In this document: positions 52,091 to 60,956 of the stretch, piece by piece
How positions within the stretch are numbered: the first letter of the stretch is position 1
Layout: every line of letters starts with the position of its first letter
Assembly (NCBI RefSeq): GCF_001544875.2
Contig: NZ_FCOA02000033.1
Span: forward strand, 16,803 to 80,802
Direction: 5' to 3'
Source of the DNA: Caballeronia hypogeia
GTDB lineage: Bacteria > Pseudomonadota > Gammaproteobacteria > Burkholderiales > Burkholderiaceae
DNA length: 64,000 nt
The notes under the pieces: model-generated
What the model saw: only the letters and a program-made list of their open reading frames with translations
Told to the model about the DNA's origin: nothing
Databases searched by the model: none
Made by a program: the position numbers and the translations under genes

Positions 52091-53221
52091 TCAATGAGTT
52101 TGTTTGTCGCGGCGATAGAAAGCGAGCTTTTCTTCGTCGATGGCGAGACCCAGTCCGGGGCCTTCGGGAAGATGCAGATCGAAATCCCGATACTGCGGCC
52201 GCGCGGTCACGATGTCATCCTTCAGCAGCAACGGGCCGAACAGCTCCGTGCCCCATGCAAGCTGCGGCAACGCGCTGAAACCATGCGCCGACGCGATCGA
52301 GCCGATACTGCCTTCGAGCATCGTGCCGCCGTAAAGCGCGATGCCGGCCGCATCCGCCACGGCGGCGGTGCGCATCATGCCGTAGATGCCGCCCGACTTC
52401 GCGATCTTCAGTGCGAAGACATCGGCGCAGGCGCCTCGCGCCAGTTCCAGTGCGTCTTCGGGGCCCGTCACCGCTTCGTCGGCCATGATCGGCACGATGA
52501 AGCGCGCCGCGAGTCGCGCGAGCGCGCCACGCTGCTCACGCGGCGTCGGCTGCTCGATCAGGTCGATGCCGCCTGCTTCGAGCGCGGCGATGCCGACAGC
52601 GGCGTCCGCTTCGCTCCATGCCTGATTCACGTCCACGGTCACCTTCGCGCGGTCGCCGAGCGCCTTCTTGATGGCGGCCACGTGCGCCACGTCTTCGCGC
52701 ACGCTGCGCCGGCCGATCTTGAGCTTGAAGGTATTGTGCCGGCGCTCGGCCAGCAGCATCTCGGCTTCTTCGATGTCGCGCTTCGTGTCGCCGCTCGCGA
52801 GCGTCCACAGCACCGGCAGCGTGGCGCGCGCCGCGCCGCCCAAAAGCGTCGCGACCGGAACGCCGAGCCGTTTGCCCTGCGCATCGAGCAAGGCGGTTTC
52901 GAGCGCGCTCTTGGCGAAGCGGTTGCCGCGCGCCACCTTGTTGAGCCGGGCCATCGCCGCGTTGATGTTGGTCGCATCCTGCCCGATGAGCGCCGGCGCG
53001 AGATAGGTATCGATGGTCAGCTTGATGCCTTCGGGGCTCTCTTCACCATAGGAAAGGCCGCCGATGGTGGTGGCCTCGCCGATACCTTCGATGCCGTCGT
53101 CCGAGCGCAGGCGAATGATGGTCAGGGTTTGCTGCTGCATCGTCGCCATCGCTAGCTGATGCGCACGAATGGTCGGAAGATCGACCAGGATCGCTTCGAC
53201 GGAGGTGATTTTGGCGTTCAT
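52091..53221 (-). CDS. catB: Muconate cycloisomerase
   Basis: Enolase-superfamily enzyme of 376 aa. It has the KLKIG lysine segment, DVNQAWSEADA and MADEAV metal ligands, and GGTMLEGSIGSIASAHGFSAL. It turns cis,cis-muconate into muconolactone. The ATG at 53221 gives the standard N-terminus NAKITSVEAILVDLPTIRAHQLAM. A perfect CatR-type site lies 84 nt upstream. First gene of catB-catC-benE. Confidence 0.96.
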   Translation of the reverse strand: MNAKITSVEAILVDLPTIRAHQLAMATMQQQTLTIIRLRSDDGIEGIGEATTIGGLSYGEESPEGIKLTIDTYLAPALIGQDATNINAAMARLNKVARGNRFAKSALETALLDAQGKRLGVPVATLLGGAARATLPVLWTLASGDTKRDIEEAEMLLAERRHNTFKLKIGRRSVREDVAHVAAIKKALGDRAKVTVDVNQAWSEADAAVGIAALEAGGIDLIEQPTPREQRGALARLAARFIVPIMADEAVTGPEDALELARGACADVFALKIAKSGGIYGMMRTAAVADAAGIALYGGTMLEGSIGSIASAHGFSALPQLAWGTELFGPLLLKDDIVTARPQYRDFDLHLPEGPGLGLAIDEEKLAFYRRDKQTH

Positions 53222-53304
53222 TACTAGACCGATGGGAGTGGATAGGGTTGCCAAAGTATTGCCTGCGTCTACAACTCGTGTCCAAGACCATCGATGTCTA
53301 GTGC

Positions 53305-53321
53305 CATACCCCCGAGGTATG
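53305..53321 (-). promoter_or_regulatory. CatR operator before catB
   Basis: CATACC-N5-GGTATG, containing the exact ATAC-N7-GTAT consensus of CatM/BenM/CatR-type regulators. It lies in the 106-nt gap between catR and catB, 84 nt from the catB start, a usual activator distance. Confidence 0.78.
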
Positions 53322-53327
53322 AGGAGG

Positions 53328-54251
53328 CTAATGTTCCTCTTCGGGCCGGGGTGTGTGCTGAATTTTCTCCTCTTCGTAGAGGCGATAGATCAGTTCCAGC
53401 ATTTCGCGGATATCGCGCGATTCGTCCAGCATGCGCGTGCTCATGATGATGGGCGAGACCAGGGTCGGATCGTCGAGGTCCTTGTAGCTCACGTCTTCCC
53501 GCTTGAGTCCGTGCACGCTGCTCGGGACGATGGAAATGCCCTCGCCGGCCGCGACCAGCCCCAGCGCAATCTGGATTTCCCGGACTTCATATACCTTGCG
53601 AGGCTTCAGGCCGCGATCCTGAAATGCCGCGAGAACCTGATCCGCGTAGCTCGGGCGCGGCGTCTTCGGATAGACGATCAGCGTTTCGTTGACGAGATCG
53701 CGCAACGCCGAAACCGGCTTCGACAGCGCGAGCGGATGGCCGAGCGGAAACGCCACGATCATCTTTTCCTCGCGCAAAACCACGCGCCGGATATTCGCGT
53801 CTTCCAGACGAATGCGCCCGAAGCCCACGTCAATGCGTCCGTCCTTGAGCGCCCTGATCTGGTCGGTCGTCGACATTTCGTGCAGACTCAGTTCGACCGT
53901 CGGATTCTCGTCGCGAAAGCGCCGGATGATCTTGGGCAGAAGCCCATATAAAGTCGAAGCGACGAAACCCACCGACATGCTGCGTTCGATATTTCCCACG
54001 CGCCGCGTCATCGATTCGAGTTCCGAGGTCTGCGCGAGCAGTTGCACCGCGTGCGAATAGAAGAACTTGCCCGTCTCCGTGAGCTTCAGCGGACGCGAGT
54101 TTCTTTCGAAGAGCTGCACGCCCAGCGACTCTTCGAGCTGCTGGATCTGCCGGCTGAGCGGCGGTTGTGCGATATGAAGCCGCTGCGCTGCGCGCGTGAA
54201 ATTGCGTTCCTCTGCCACCGCCACGAAATAGCGGAGATGCCGCAGCTCCAT
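53328..54251 (-). CDS. catR: LysR-family regulator of catechol genes
   Basis: Regulator of 307 aa starting MELRHLRYFVAVAEERNFTRAAQRLHIAQPPLSRQIQQLEESLGVQLFERNSRPLKLTETGKFF, which is the CatM/BenM/CatR signature. Its effector domain has SMSVGFVASTLYGLLPKIIRRFRDENPTVELSLHEM. Members respond to cis,cis-muconate, some also to benzoate. It sits between catBC-benE and the divergent catA-ben genes with ATAC-N7-GTRT sites on both sides. It could equally be called BenM-like. Confidence 0.92.
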   Translation of the reverse strand: MELRHLRYFVAVAEERNFTRAAQRLHIAQPPLSRQIQQLEESLGVQLFERNSRPLKLTETGKFFYSHAVQLLAQTSELESMTRRVGNIERSMSVGFVASTLYGLLPKIIRRFRDENPTVELSLHEMSTTDQIRALKDGRIDVGFGRIRLEDANIRRVVLREEKMIVAFPLGHPLALSKPVSALRDLVNETLIVYPKTPRPSYADQVLAAFQDRGLKPRKVYEVREIQIALGLVAAGEGISIVPSSVHGLKREDVSYKDLDDPTLVSPIIMSTRMLDESRDIREMLELIYRLYEEEKIQHTPRPEEEH

Positions 54252-54273
54252 CTCAATACCTCCTGGATATAGC

Positions 54274-54294
54274 CCAATACTAAATCAGTGTTGG
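54274..54294. promoter_or_regulatory. CatR operator between catR and catA
   Basis: CCAATACT-N5-AGTGTTGG matches at 7 of 8 arm positions and contains ATAC-N7-GTGT, one base off the consensus. It is 23 nt before the catR ATG and about 135 nt before catA, suited to autorepression and activation of catA. Confidence 0.72.
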
Positions 54295-54427
54295 ACTGGG
54301 CCGTTTATGGCCATTATTCTGCATTCACGCTCTGTTTCAAGGCCCGATTATACCTTCCGAGCATATCCGGACCGGCCTGAAACAAGGGTTAACCCCACCA
54401 AAGATATAGAGAGCCAGGAGCAGACAA

Positions 54428-55363
54428 ATGAGCGTCAAAGTGTTCGATTCGAAGGAAGCGCAGGACCTTCTGAAGGCCGCTGCCAACCTCGGTAGCCAGG
54501 ACGGCAATGCTCGCGCGAAAGAGATCACGCATCGCTTGCTGGGCGACTTGTTCAAGGCCATCGACGACCTCGACATGACGCCCGATGAAATCTGGGCCGG
54601 CGTCAACTATTTCAACAAGCTGGGTCAGGACGGCGAAGCGGCGTTGCTCGCCGCAGGCCTGGGCCTCGAGAAGTTTCTCGACATCCGCATGGATGCCGCG
54701 GACCGCGAAGCCGATATCCACGGCGGCACGCCGCGCACGATCGAAGGCCCGCTGTATGTCGCGGGCGCACCGGTGCGCGACGGCGTCTCGAAGATCGACC
54801 TCGACGCCGACGCCGATGCAGGTCCGCTCGTGATTCGCGGCAAGGTCACGGGCCCGGATGGCAAGCCGGTCGCGAATGCGCTCGTCGAATGCTGGCACGC
54901 GAACTCGAAGGGCTTCTACTCGCACTTCGACCCGACCGCCGCGCAAAGCGAATTCAACCTGCGCGGCGCGGTCAAGACCGGCGCGGACGGCGTGTACGAG
55001 TTCCGCACGCTCATGCCGGTGGGCTACGGCTGCCCGCCGCATGGCGCGACGCAGCAGTTGCTGAACACGCTCGCGCGTCATGGCAACCGTCCGGCGCACG
55101 TGCACTTCTTCGTGACGAGCGACAATCATCGCAAGCTGACGACGCAGATCAACATCGAAGGCGATCCGCTGATCTGGGACGACTTCGCCTACGCGACTCG
55201 CGAAGAACTCGTGCCGCATGTGGTCGAAAAGACCGGCGGCAATGCGCTCGGCATGAAGACCGACGCGTACAAGGAAATCGAGTTCGATATCCAGCTCACG
55301 ACGCTGGTCCAGGGCAAGGATAACCAGCTCGTCAACCGGTTGCGCGTCGCAGTCAACGCGTAA
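54428..55363 (+). CDS. catA: Catechol 1,2-dioxygenase
   Basis: Intradiol dioxygenase of 311 aa. An N-terminal helical linker domain is followed from about residue 100 by TPRTIEGPLYVAGAP (first Tyr ligand), NSKGFYSHFDP (second Tyr) and GNRPAHVHFFV (His ligands of Fe3+). It cleaves catechol to cis,cis-muconate. Ribosome site AGGAG. It begins the plus-strand catA-benABCD series, with 108 nt before benA. Confidence 0.97.
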   Translation: MSVKVFDSKEAQDLLKAAANLGSQDGNARAKEITHRLLGDLFKAIDDLDMTPDEIWAGVNYFNKLGQDGEAALLAAGLGLEKFLDIRMDAADREADIHGGTPRTIEGPLYVAGAPVRDGVSKIDLDADADAGPLVIRGKVTGPDGKPVANALVECWHANSKGFYSHFDPTAAQSEFNLRGAVKTGADGVYEFRTLMPVGYGCPPHGATQQLLNTLARHGNRPAHVHFFVTSDNHRKLTTQINIEGDPLIWDDFAYATREELVPHVVEKTGGNALGMKTDAYKEIEFDIQLTTLVQGKDNQLVNRLRVAVNA

Positions 55364-55471
55364 ATCGAACGATGCGGCGGAGCATGATGCGCTCGCCGCT
55401 CCATTCTCCGCACAAATCATTCGATACCGATGCAACTCTCCGCACGCCGGAGCGCATTGGGGGGAGCACTC

Positions 55472-56848
55472 ATGTCCGCCATTCTCGACAAGTCCGCGCA
55501 GCTTAACGAGTTGCTGGAAACCGCGGTGCAAGACGACAAGGAAAACGGCGTCTTCCGTTGCCGCCGCGATATCTTCACCAACGCCGATCTGTATGAACTC
55601 GAGATGAAGCACATCTTCGAGAGCAACTGGGTCTACCTGGCGCACGAAAGCCAGATACCCAACAACAACGATTACTACACGACGTATATCGGCCGCCAGC
55701 CGATCGTCGTGACCCGCGACAAGACGGGCGAACTGAACGCCGTCATCAATGCCTGCGCACACAAGGGCGCGATGCTGTGCCGCCGCAAGCATGGCAACAA
55801 AGGCAGCTTCACCTGCCCGTTCCACGGCTGGACCTTCTCGAACACCGGCAAGCTGCTCAAGGTGAAGGACGAGAAGACGACCGAATATCCGGTGCAATTC
55901 AACAAGCAGGGTTCGCACGATCTGCGCAAGGTCGCGCGCTTTCAGAGCTATCGCGGCTTCCTGTTCGGCAGTCTGAACGCCGATGTCCAGCCGCTCGAGG
56001 ATTATCTCGGCGAGACCAGGCTCATCATCGACCAGATCGTGGATCAGGCGCCGAACGGTCTCGAAGTGCTGCGCGGCAACTCGTCGTATATCTACGACGG
56101 CAACTGGAAGATGCAGATGGAAAACGGTTGCGACGGCTATCACGTCAGCACCGTGCACTGGAACTACGCCGCGACGATGGGCCGCCGCAAAGTGGAAGGC
56201 ACCAAGGCAGTCGATGCGAATAGCTGGAGCAAGTCGGTAGCGGGCGTGTACGGCTTCGAACATGGCCACATTCTTCTGTGGACCAAGACGATGAATCCGG
56301 AAGTGCGCCCCGTCTATGAGCATCGTGAGGAAATCAAGGCGCGCGTCGGTGACGTGCAGGCCGATTACATCGTCAACCAGACGCGCAATCTGTGCCTTTA
56401 CCCGAACGTCTTCCTGATGGATCAGTTCAGCACGCAGATTCGCGTGGTGCGCCCGATCTCCGTCGACAAGACCGAAGTCAGCATCTTCTGCTTCGCGCCC
56501 AAGGGCGAAAGCGCGGAGGATCGTACGACGCGCATCCGTCAGTACGAGGACTTCTTCAATGTGTCGGGCATGGGCACGAGCGACGACCTCGAAGAGTTCC
56601 GCGCGTGCCAGGCAGGCTACGGTGGCACGGCCACGGCTTGGAACGATCTCTCGCGCGGCGCGCCGCTGTGGGTGCACGGCCCCGACGAGAACGCGAAGAA
56701 CATGGGCATCAAGCCGCTCATCTCGGGAGAGCGCAGCGAGGACGAAGGCCTCTTCGTGGTCCAGCACGAATACTGGGTGAACGTGATGCGCGACGCCCTG
56801 CGGAAGGAACAAGCGGAACAGGCGGAACAAGCGGAGGCACAGTCATGA
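55472..56848 (+). CDS. benA: Benzoate 1,2-dioxygenase large subunit
   Basis: Rieske oxygenase alpha subunit of 458 aa. The Rieske cluster ligands are C95, H97, C114 and H117 (CAHKG ... CPFH). The mononuclear iron site is NGCDGYHVSTVH near residue 215. With BenB and BenC it dihydroxylates benzoate to the cis-diol. The ATG at 55472 follows GGGGGGAG; upstream frames are not conserved. The C-terminus has a threefold EQA repeat, encoded by a 9-base tandem repeat, absent from most BenA. It overlaps benB by 4 nt. Confidence 0.97.
   Translation: MSAILDKSAQLNELLETAVQDDKENGVFRCRRDIFTNADLYELEMKHIFESNWVYLAHESQIPNNNDYYTTYIGRQPIVVTRDKTGELNAVINACAHKGAMLCRRKHGNKGSFTCPFHGWTFSNTGKLLKVKDEKTTEYPVQFNKQGSHDLRKVARFQSYRGFLFGSLNADVQPLEDYLGETRLIIDQIVDQAPNGLEVLRGNSSYIYDGNWKMQMENGCDGYHVSTVHWNYAATMGRRKVEGTKAVDANSWSKSVAGVYGFEHGHILLWTKTMNPEVRPVYEHREEIKARVGDVQADYIVNQTRNLCLYPNVFLMDQFSTQIRVVRPISVDKTEVSIFCFAPKGESAEDRTTRIRQYEDFFNVSGMGTSDDLEEFRACQAGYGGTATAWNDLSRGAPLWVHGPDENAKNMGIKPLISGERSEDEGLFVVQHEYWVNVMRDALRKEQAEQAEQAEAQS
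56807..56833 (+). repeat. 9-base tandem repeat, three copies, at the end of benA
   Basis: GAACAAGCG, GAACAGGCG, GAACAAGCG encode Glu-Gln-Ala three times just before the benB ribosome site. Unit length is a multiple of three, so copy change would keep frame. Confidence 0.85.
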
Positions 56849-57333
56849 GCTTCGATTACCAAAAAATCTGCGCGACGCTCTATCAGGAAGCGCGCTTTCT
56901 CGATGACCGCCAATGGGACGAGTGGCTCGCCTGCTATACCGAGGACGTCACGTACTGGATGCCGGCGTGGGACGACGACGACAAGCTCACCGATGACCAC
57001 CAGAGCCAGATCTCGCTGATGTTTTACCCGGATCGCGGCGGCCTGGAAGATCGCGTGTTCCGCATCAAGACCGAGCGCAGCGGCGCGTCGATGCCCGAAC
57101 CGCGCACGAATCACAACGTGACCAACGTGGAAGTGCTGGCCGAGCGCGAGAACGAAATCGACGTGCGCTACAACTTCAACACGCTCAGCCATCGCTATAA
57201 GGTCACCGACCAGTTCTTCGGCACCATGTACGTCACCTTTCGCAAGGTCGACGACCGCTTGCTGATCTGCCACAAGAAGATCGCGCTGAAGAACGACTAC
57301 ATCCGCCAGGTCCTCGACGTCTATCACGTCTGA
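56845..57333 (+). CDS. benB: Benzoate 1,2-dioxygenase small subunit
   Basis: Beta subunit of 162 aa (cystatin-like fold) with LYQEARFLDDRQWDEWLACYTEDVTYWMPAW and NVTNVEVLAERENEIDVRYNFNTLSHRYKVTDQFFGTM. It is structural and shapes the alpha3beta3 oxygenase. ATGA overlap with benA gives coupled translation. Confidence 0.96.
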   Translation: MSFDYQKICATLYQEARFLDDRQWDEWLACYTEDVTYWMPAWDDDDKLTDDHQSQISLMFYPDRGGLEDRVFRIKTERSGASMPEPRTNHNVTNVEVLAERENEIDVRYNFNTLSHRYKVTDQFFGTMYVTFRKVDDRLLICHKKIALKNDYIRQVLDVYHV

Positions 57334-57371
57334 TGCCCGCCGCAGGAACGAGACACGAAGTAGGAGGCAAC

Positions 57372-58394
57372 ATGTCCAGCTACAACATTGCACTGAATTT
57401 CGAAGACGGCGTGACGCGCTTCGTCGAATGCAAGGCCGGCGAGAAGGTTCTCGACGCCGCCTTCCGCGCCAAAATCAATCTGCCGATGGATTGCTCCGAC
57501 GGCGTGTGCGGCACCTGCAAGTGCCGCGCCGAAAGCGGCAGCTACGATCTCGGCGACGATTACATCGAAGACGCGCTGAGCGACGACGAGAAAGAGCACG
57601 GTCTCGTGCTCACCTGCCAGATGGTGCCGCAAAGCGATTGCGTGATCGCCGTCCCGGCTTCGTCGACGGCGTGCAAGACGGAGCAGGTCAAGTTCGCCGC
57701 GACCGTCACGAAGATCGAGGCGCACAAGGACGCCGCAGTCGTGCTCGAACTCGATGTCGATTCGCACGCGCCGGTCTTCCTGCCCGGCCAGTACGTGAAC
57801 ATCGACGTACCGGGCAGCGGCAAACATCGCTCGTATTCGTTCTCGTCCGCGCCGGGTGAATCGAAGATCAGCTTCCTCATCAAGAAGATTCCCGGCGGCG
57901 TGATGAGCACGTGGCTCGAAGCCGCCGAGGCCGGTCACAAGGTCGAGCTCACCGGGCCGCTCGGCAGCTTCTATCTGCGCGCGGTCGAACGCCCGGTGCT
58001 GTTCCTTGCGGGCGGCACGGGACTCGCGCCGTTCCTCTCCATGCTGGAAGTGCTCGCGCGCACCAACGCGCAGCAGAAGGTGCACCTGATCTACGGCGTG
58101 ACGCGCGATCTCGACCTCGTGCTCGTCGAAGCGATCGAAGCGTACAAGGCCAAGCTGCCGAACTTTACTTTCGACACGGTCGTGGCGGATACCGCGTCGG
58201 ATCATCCGCGCAAGGGCTGGGTGACGCAGCACATGCCCGCAGAGTCGCTCAACGACGGCGATGTCGATGTCTATCTCTGCGGCCCGCCGCCGATGGTCGA
58301 TGCGGTCCGTCAATACTTCGACGATAACGGCGTGAAGCCCAACAGCTTCCACTATGAGAAGTTCACGCCCAACGCCGCGCCGGTGACTGCATGA
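57372..58394 (+). CDS. benC: Benzoate 1,2-dioxygenase reductase
   Basis: Electron-transfer protein of 340 aa. The N-terminal plant-type [2Fe-2S] domain has C41, C46, C49 and C82. The FAD domain (RSYSFSSAPGE) and NADH domain (LFLAGGTGLAPFLSML, VYLCGPPPMVDAV) follow. It passes electrons from NADH to the BenAB Rieske centre. The start follows TAGGAGG. It overlaps benD by 4 nt. Confidence 0.97.
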   Translation: MSSYNIALNFEDGVTRFVECKAGEKVLDAAFRAKINLPMDCSDGVCGTCKCRAESGSYDLGDDYIEDALSDDEKEHGLVLTCQMVPQSDCVIAVPASSTACKTEQVKFAATVTKIEAHKDAAVVLELDVDSHAPVFLPGQYVNIDVPGSGKHRSYSFSSAPGESKISFLIKKIPGGVMSTWLEAAEAGHKVELTGPLGSFYLRAVERPVLFLAGGTGLAPFLSMLEVLARTNAQQKVHLIYGVTRDLDLVLVEAIEAYKAKLPNFTFDTVVADTASDHPRKGWVTQHMPAESLNDGDVDVYLCGPPPMVDAVRQYFDDNGVKPNSFHYEKFTPNAAPVTA

Positions 58395-59167
58395 GCGCGC
58401 AACGTTTCCACGGCAAGGTGATGGTCGTCACCGGAGCCGCGCAGGGAATCGGCCGCAGCGTGGCGCTGCGCGCCGCCGCCGAAGGCGCGAAGGTGCTGTT
58501 CGTCGATCGCGCGGATTTCGTCGCGGAAGTCGCGGCGGAAGCGCAAGGCGCGGATACCGCAGGCTTCGTCGCCGATCTCGAGACGTACGAGGGCGCGAAG
58601 TCGGCGATCGACTTCGCGGCGCAAAGATTCGGCGGCGTCGATATTCTCATCAACGGCGTGGGCGGCGCGATCCGCATGCGTCCGTTCGGCGAGTTCGAGC
58701 CCGCGCAGATCGACGCGGAAATCCGCCGCTCGCTAATGCCCACGCTCTACGCGTGCCATGCGGTTCTGCCGCATCTGCTCGCGCGTGGCGGCGGCACGAT
58801 CGTCAATGTGTCGTCGAATGCGACGCGCGGAATTCGACGCGTGCCCTATTCCGCCGCCAAAGGCGGAGTCAACGCGATCACGCAGTCGCTCGCGATGGAA
58901 TACGCCGAGCACAATATTCGCGTCGTCGCCACCGCGCCGGGCGGAACCAACGCGCCGCCGCGACGCGTTCCGCGCAACGCCGCCGGCGACAGCGAGCAGG
59001 AGAAGGCATGGATGAACGAAGCGGTGCAGCAAGTGACCGGCTCCACGTTCATGAAGCGCTATGGAAGCATCGACGAACAAGTCGCGCCGATCCTGTTTCT
59101 CGCGTCGGATGAGGCCGGATACATCACCGGCACGGTGTTGCCGGTCGCGGGCGGCGACACGGGTTGA
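58391..59167 (+). CDS. benD: Dihydroxycyclohexadiene carboxylate (benzoate cis-diol) dehydrogenase
   Basis: SDR enzyme of 258 aa with VTGAAQGIGRSVALRAAAEG and the catalytic YSAAKGG. The context directly after benC identifies it as BenD, which oxidises and decarboxylates the benzoate diol to catechol, the CatA substrate. The C-terminal EAGYITGTVLPVAGGDTG is typical. Confidence 0.95.
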   Translation: MSAQRFHGKVMVVTGAAQGIGRSVALRAAAEGAKVLFVDRADFVAEVAAEAQGADTAGFVADLETYEGAKSAIDFAAQRFGGVDILINGVGGAIRMRPFGEFEPAQIDAEIRRSLMPTLYACHAVLPHLLARGGGTIVNVSSNATRGIRRVPYSAAKGGVNAITQSLAMEYAEHNIRVVATAPGGTNAPPRRVPRNAAGDSEQEKAWMNEAVQQVTGSTFMKRYGSIDEQVAPILFLASDEAGYITGTVLPVAGGDTG

Positions 59168-59256
59168 AGCTGTATCGAAGAACGCTTTATCTGAAGCTGC
59201 ATCGGTGAATTCGCCGTTGCGGCTTTCGTCACTTGAACGATATGGAGGAGCATGCA

Positions 59257-59655
59257 ATGAGCGATCGACAAGCCATCATTCCCAAGGGCATGGAAGCGGT
59301 CTACGAGAAGATTCGCTATGCGCCAGGCGTCAAGGTCGGCAATACGATTTATGTGTCAGGCCAGATCGGCCGCGATTCAAACATGCAACTGGTCGAAGAA
59401 CGCGAAGCACAGATCGTGCAGGCGTTCGAGAATCTGAAGCTCGTGCTCGAAGCCGGCGGCGGTTCGTTGCGCGATGTCGTCGACCTGACGACGTTTCATA
59501 CCGACATGCGCGACCTGCCCCTGTTCATGAAGGTACGGGATCGCTATCTGAACACCGATCCGCTACCCGCGTGGACCGCGATTGGCGCGCATATGCTCGG
59601 CGGCGCGGCGGGCTATATCATCGAGATCAAGGCCGTGGCGGTGCTGCCAGCGTAA
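59257..59655 (+). CDS. RidA-family protein (Rid/YjgF/UK114)
   Basis: Protein of 132 aa with NTIYVSGQIGRDSNMQLV, QAFENLKLVLEAGGGSLRDVVDLTTFHTDMRD and AWTAIGAHMLGGAAGYIIEIKAVAVLPA. RidA proteins are trimers that hydrolyse reactive enamines/imines; some relatives deaminate 2-aminomuconate. Ribosome site GGAGGAG. It follows benD by 89 nt and may be co-transcribed. The substrate is unknown, and the arginine that anchors carboxylates in true RidA is not evident where expected. Confidence 0.82.
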   Translation: MSDRQAIIPKGMEAVYEKIRYAPGVKVGNTIYVSGQIGRDSNMQLVEEREAQIVQAFENLKLVLEAGGGSLRDVVDLTTFHTDMRDLPLFMKVRDRYLNTDPLPAWTAIGAHMLGGAAGYIIEIKAVAVLPA

Positions 59656-59699
59656 GGCGCATGCATCCATCCAGATACCGAAGAATACGAGGCAAAGAC

Positions 59700-60956
59700 G
59701 TGTCGTCAGAGATTCGCGAGCAGGCAGCCAGAAAAGTGATCGAAGTGCTTCCCCATCGCGCGCATGATCTGGCGCGGCTCGAAGCGTCGCGCAATGGCAA
59801 TCCGCCCGTGGTGACGGTCATCGGCAAATACAACCACGGCAAGAGCCGGTTGCTGAACGAGTTGATCGGCGCGGAGACCTTCTCTGTCGCCGACCGCCGC
59901 GAGACCGTGCGACTTTCGGATACCGTGCATCAAGGCGTGCGCTGGCTCGACGCGCCCGGTCTCGATGCCGACGTCGGCACCGAGGACGACCGTCATGCGC
60001 TGCACGCGGCGTGGCTGGCGTCGGATATCCGTCTCTTCGTGCATGCCGCGAAGGAAGGCGAACTGGACGCGAAGGAACTGGCGTTGCTGGCCGAACTGCG
60101 CGCGGATGGCGAGAGAACGCAACGGCAAACGTTCTTCGTGCTGTCTCAGATAGACCAGTTGGCCGACGAAGCCGAACTGCATCGCGTGAGCGATGCGATT
60201 CGTGCGCAAGTGCCGGACGTCATGCTCAACGCTGTTTCGTCCACGCGTCATCGCAAAGGCGTTGAGGAAGGCAAGAATCTGCTTCTCGAACGCAGCGGCA
60301 TGCCTGCGCTGCGTGCGGCGCTCGACACGGCGCTATCACGCGTGCCCCATGCCCGGGCGTATGAGACGGGGCTACTGCTACGCGAAACCAACGAAGAACT
60401 GCATCGACTGCGGGCCGAAAACCAGCAGACGCTCGAAGGCTTGCGCCAGACGCAAAAGCATCAGAGACAAGCGTTCGATGACGGCCTGAAAGCCGTCATC
60501 GAAAAAGTCAGCGTGGACATCGAGACGATGCTGAACGCGCTCGGTGCAGATCACGCTATCGTTCCCGACACCGCGAAAGACGCATACGGCATCACCGCAG
60601 GCAAGCGGGAACGCGCGCATATTCAGATCGCTTATTCGAAGGCGTGTATTCAGATCGACGGCTTTCTCGCGGGACAAGGCGTGATCGGCTTGCCGCGCGA
60701 GCAGCACACGGTCGCGCGCAGTCTGAACACGGTGATGATCGCCGTCATGGGCGTGTCGGTGAAGTTTCGCAAGGATCTGCGCCGCATGTTTTGCGACGCC
60801 CAGGGACGCGAACGCATGCAGCAAGCGTTCACGCACTATTACGAGTTGTCGGATGACCGCAAGGCGCTGGCGTCGCAGATCGCAAATGCCGAAGCAGCGC
60901 TTGCATCCTTGCAAGGCGCGGCGGTCGCAATGGCTACGCTGGAAGAGACAGCATGA
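59700..60956 (+). CDS. Dynamin-like GTPase, first of a pair
   Basis: Protein of 418 aa. The P-loop GKYNHGKS is at residues 42-49, the G2 threonine probably in RRETVRLSDT, G3 is WLDAPGLD (DxxG), and the G4 position reads LSQID, degenerate against N/TKxD. After the GTPase domain (to about residue 240) come a predicted coiled coil (LLRETNEELHRLRAENQQTLEGLRQTQKHQ) and helical segments with a hydrophobic patch LNTVMIAVMGVSV that could touch membrane. I use the GTG at 59700 behind GAGGCAAAG; upstream frame overlaps the RidA gene. Its stop overlaps the second GTPase start (ATGA). Function unknown. Confidence 0.82.
   Translation: MSSEIREQAARKVIEVLPHRAHDLARLEASRNGNPPVVTVIGKYNHGKSRLLNELIGAETFSVADRRETVRLSDTVHQGVRWLDAPGLDADVGTEDDRHALHAAWLASDIRLFVHAAKEGELDAKELALLAELRADGERTQRQTFFVLSQIDQLADEAELHRVSDAIRAQVPDVMLNAVSSTRHRKGVEEGKNLLLERSGMPALRAALDTALSRVPHARAYETGLLLRETNEELHRLRAENQQTLEGLRQTQKHQRQAFDDGLKAVIEKVSVDIETMLNALGADHAIVPDTAKDAYGITAGKRERAHIQIAYSKACIQIDGFLAGQGVIGLPREQHTVARSLNTVMIAVMGVSVKFRKDLRRMFCDAQGRERMQQAFTHYYELSDDRKALASQIANAEAALASLQGAAVAMATLEETA

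Noticed and set aside
54334..54383. GTTTCA...TGAAAC long-range dyad in the catA leader
   Set aside because: The arms need a one-base bulge and the loop is long. It may be chance, and the better-supported CatR site explains control.
54389..56830. An 813-codon open frame on the minus strand opposite catA and benA
   Set aside because: It runs antisense to two well-identified genes. Its translation is His/Arg/Val/Asp-rich with no domain, as expected of the complementary frame in high-GC codons.
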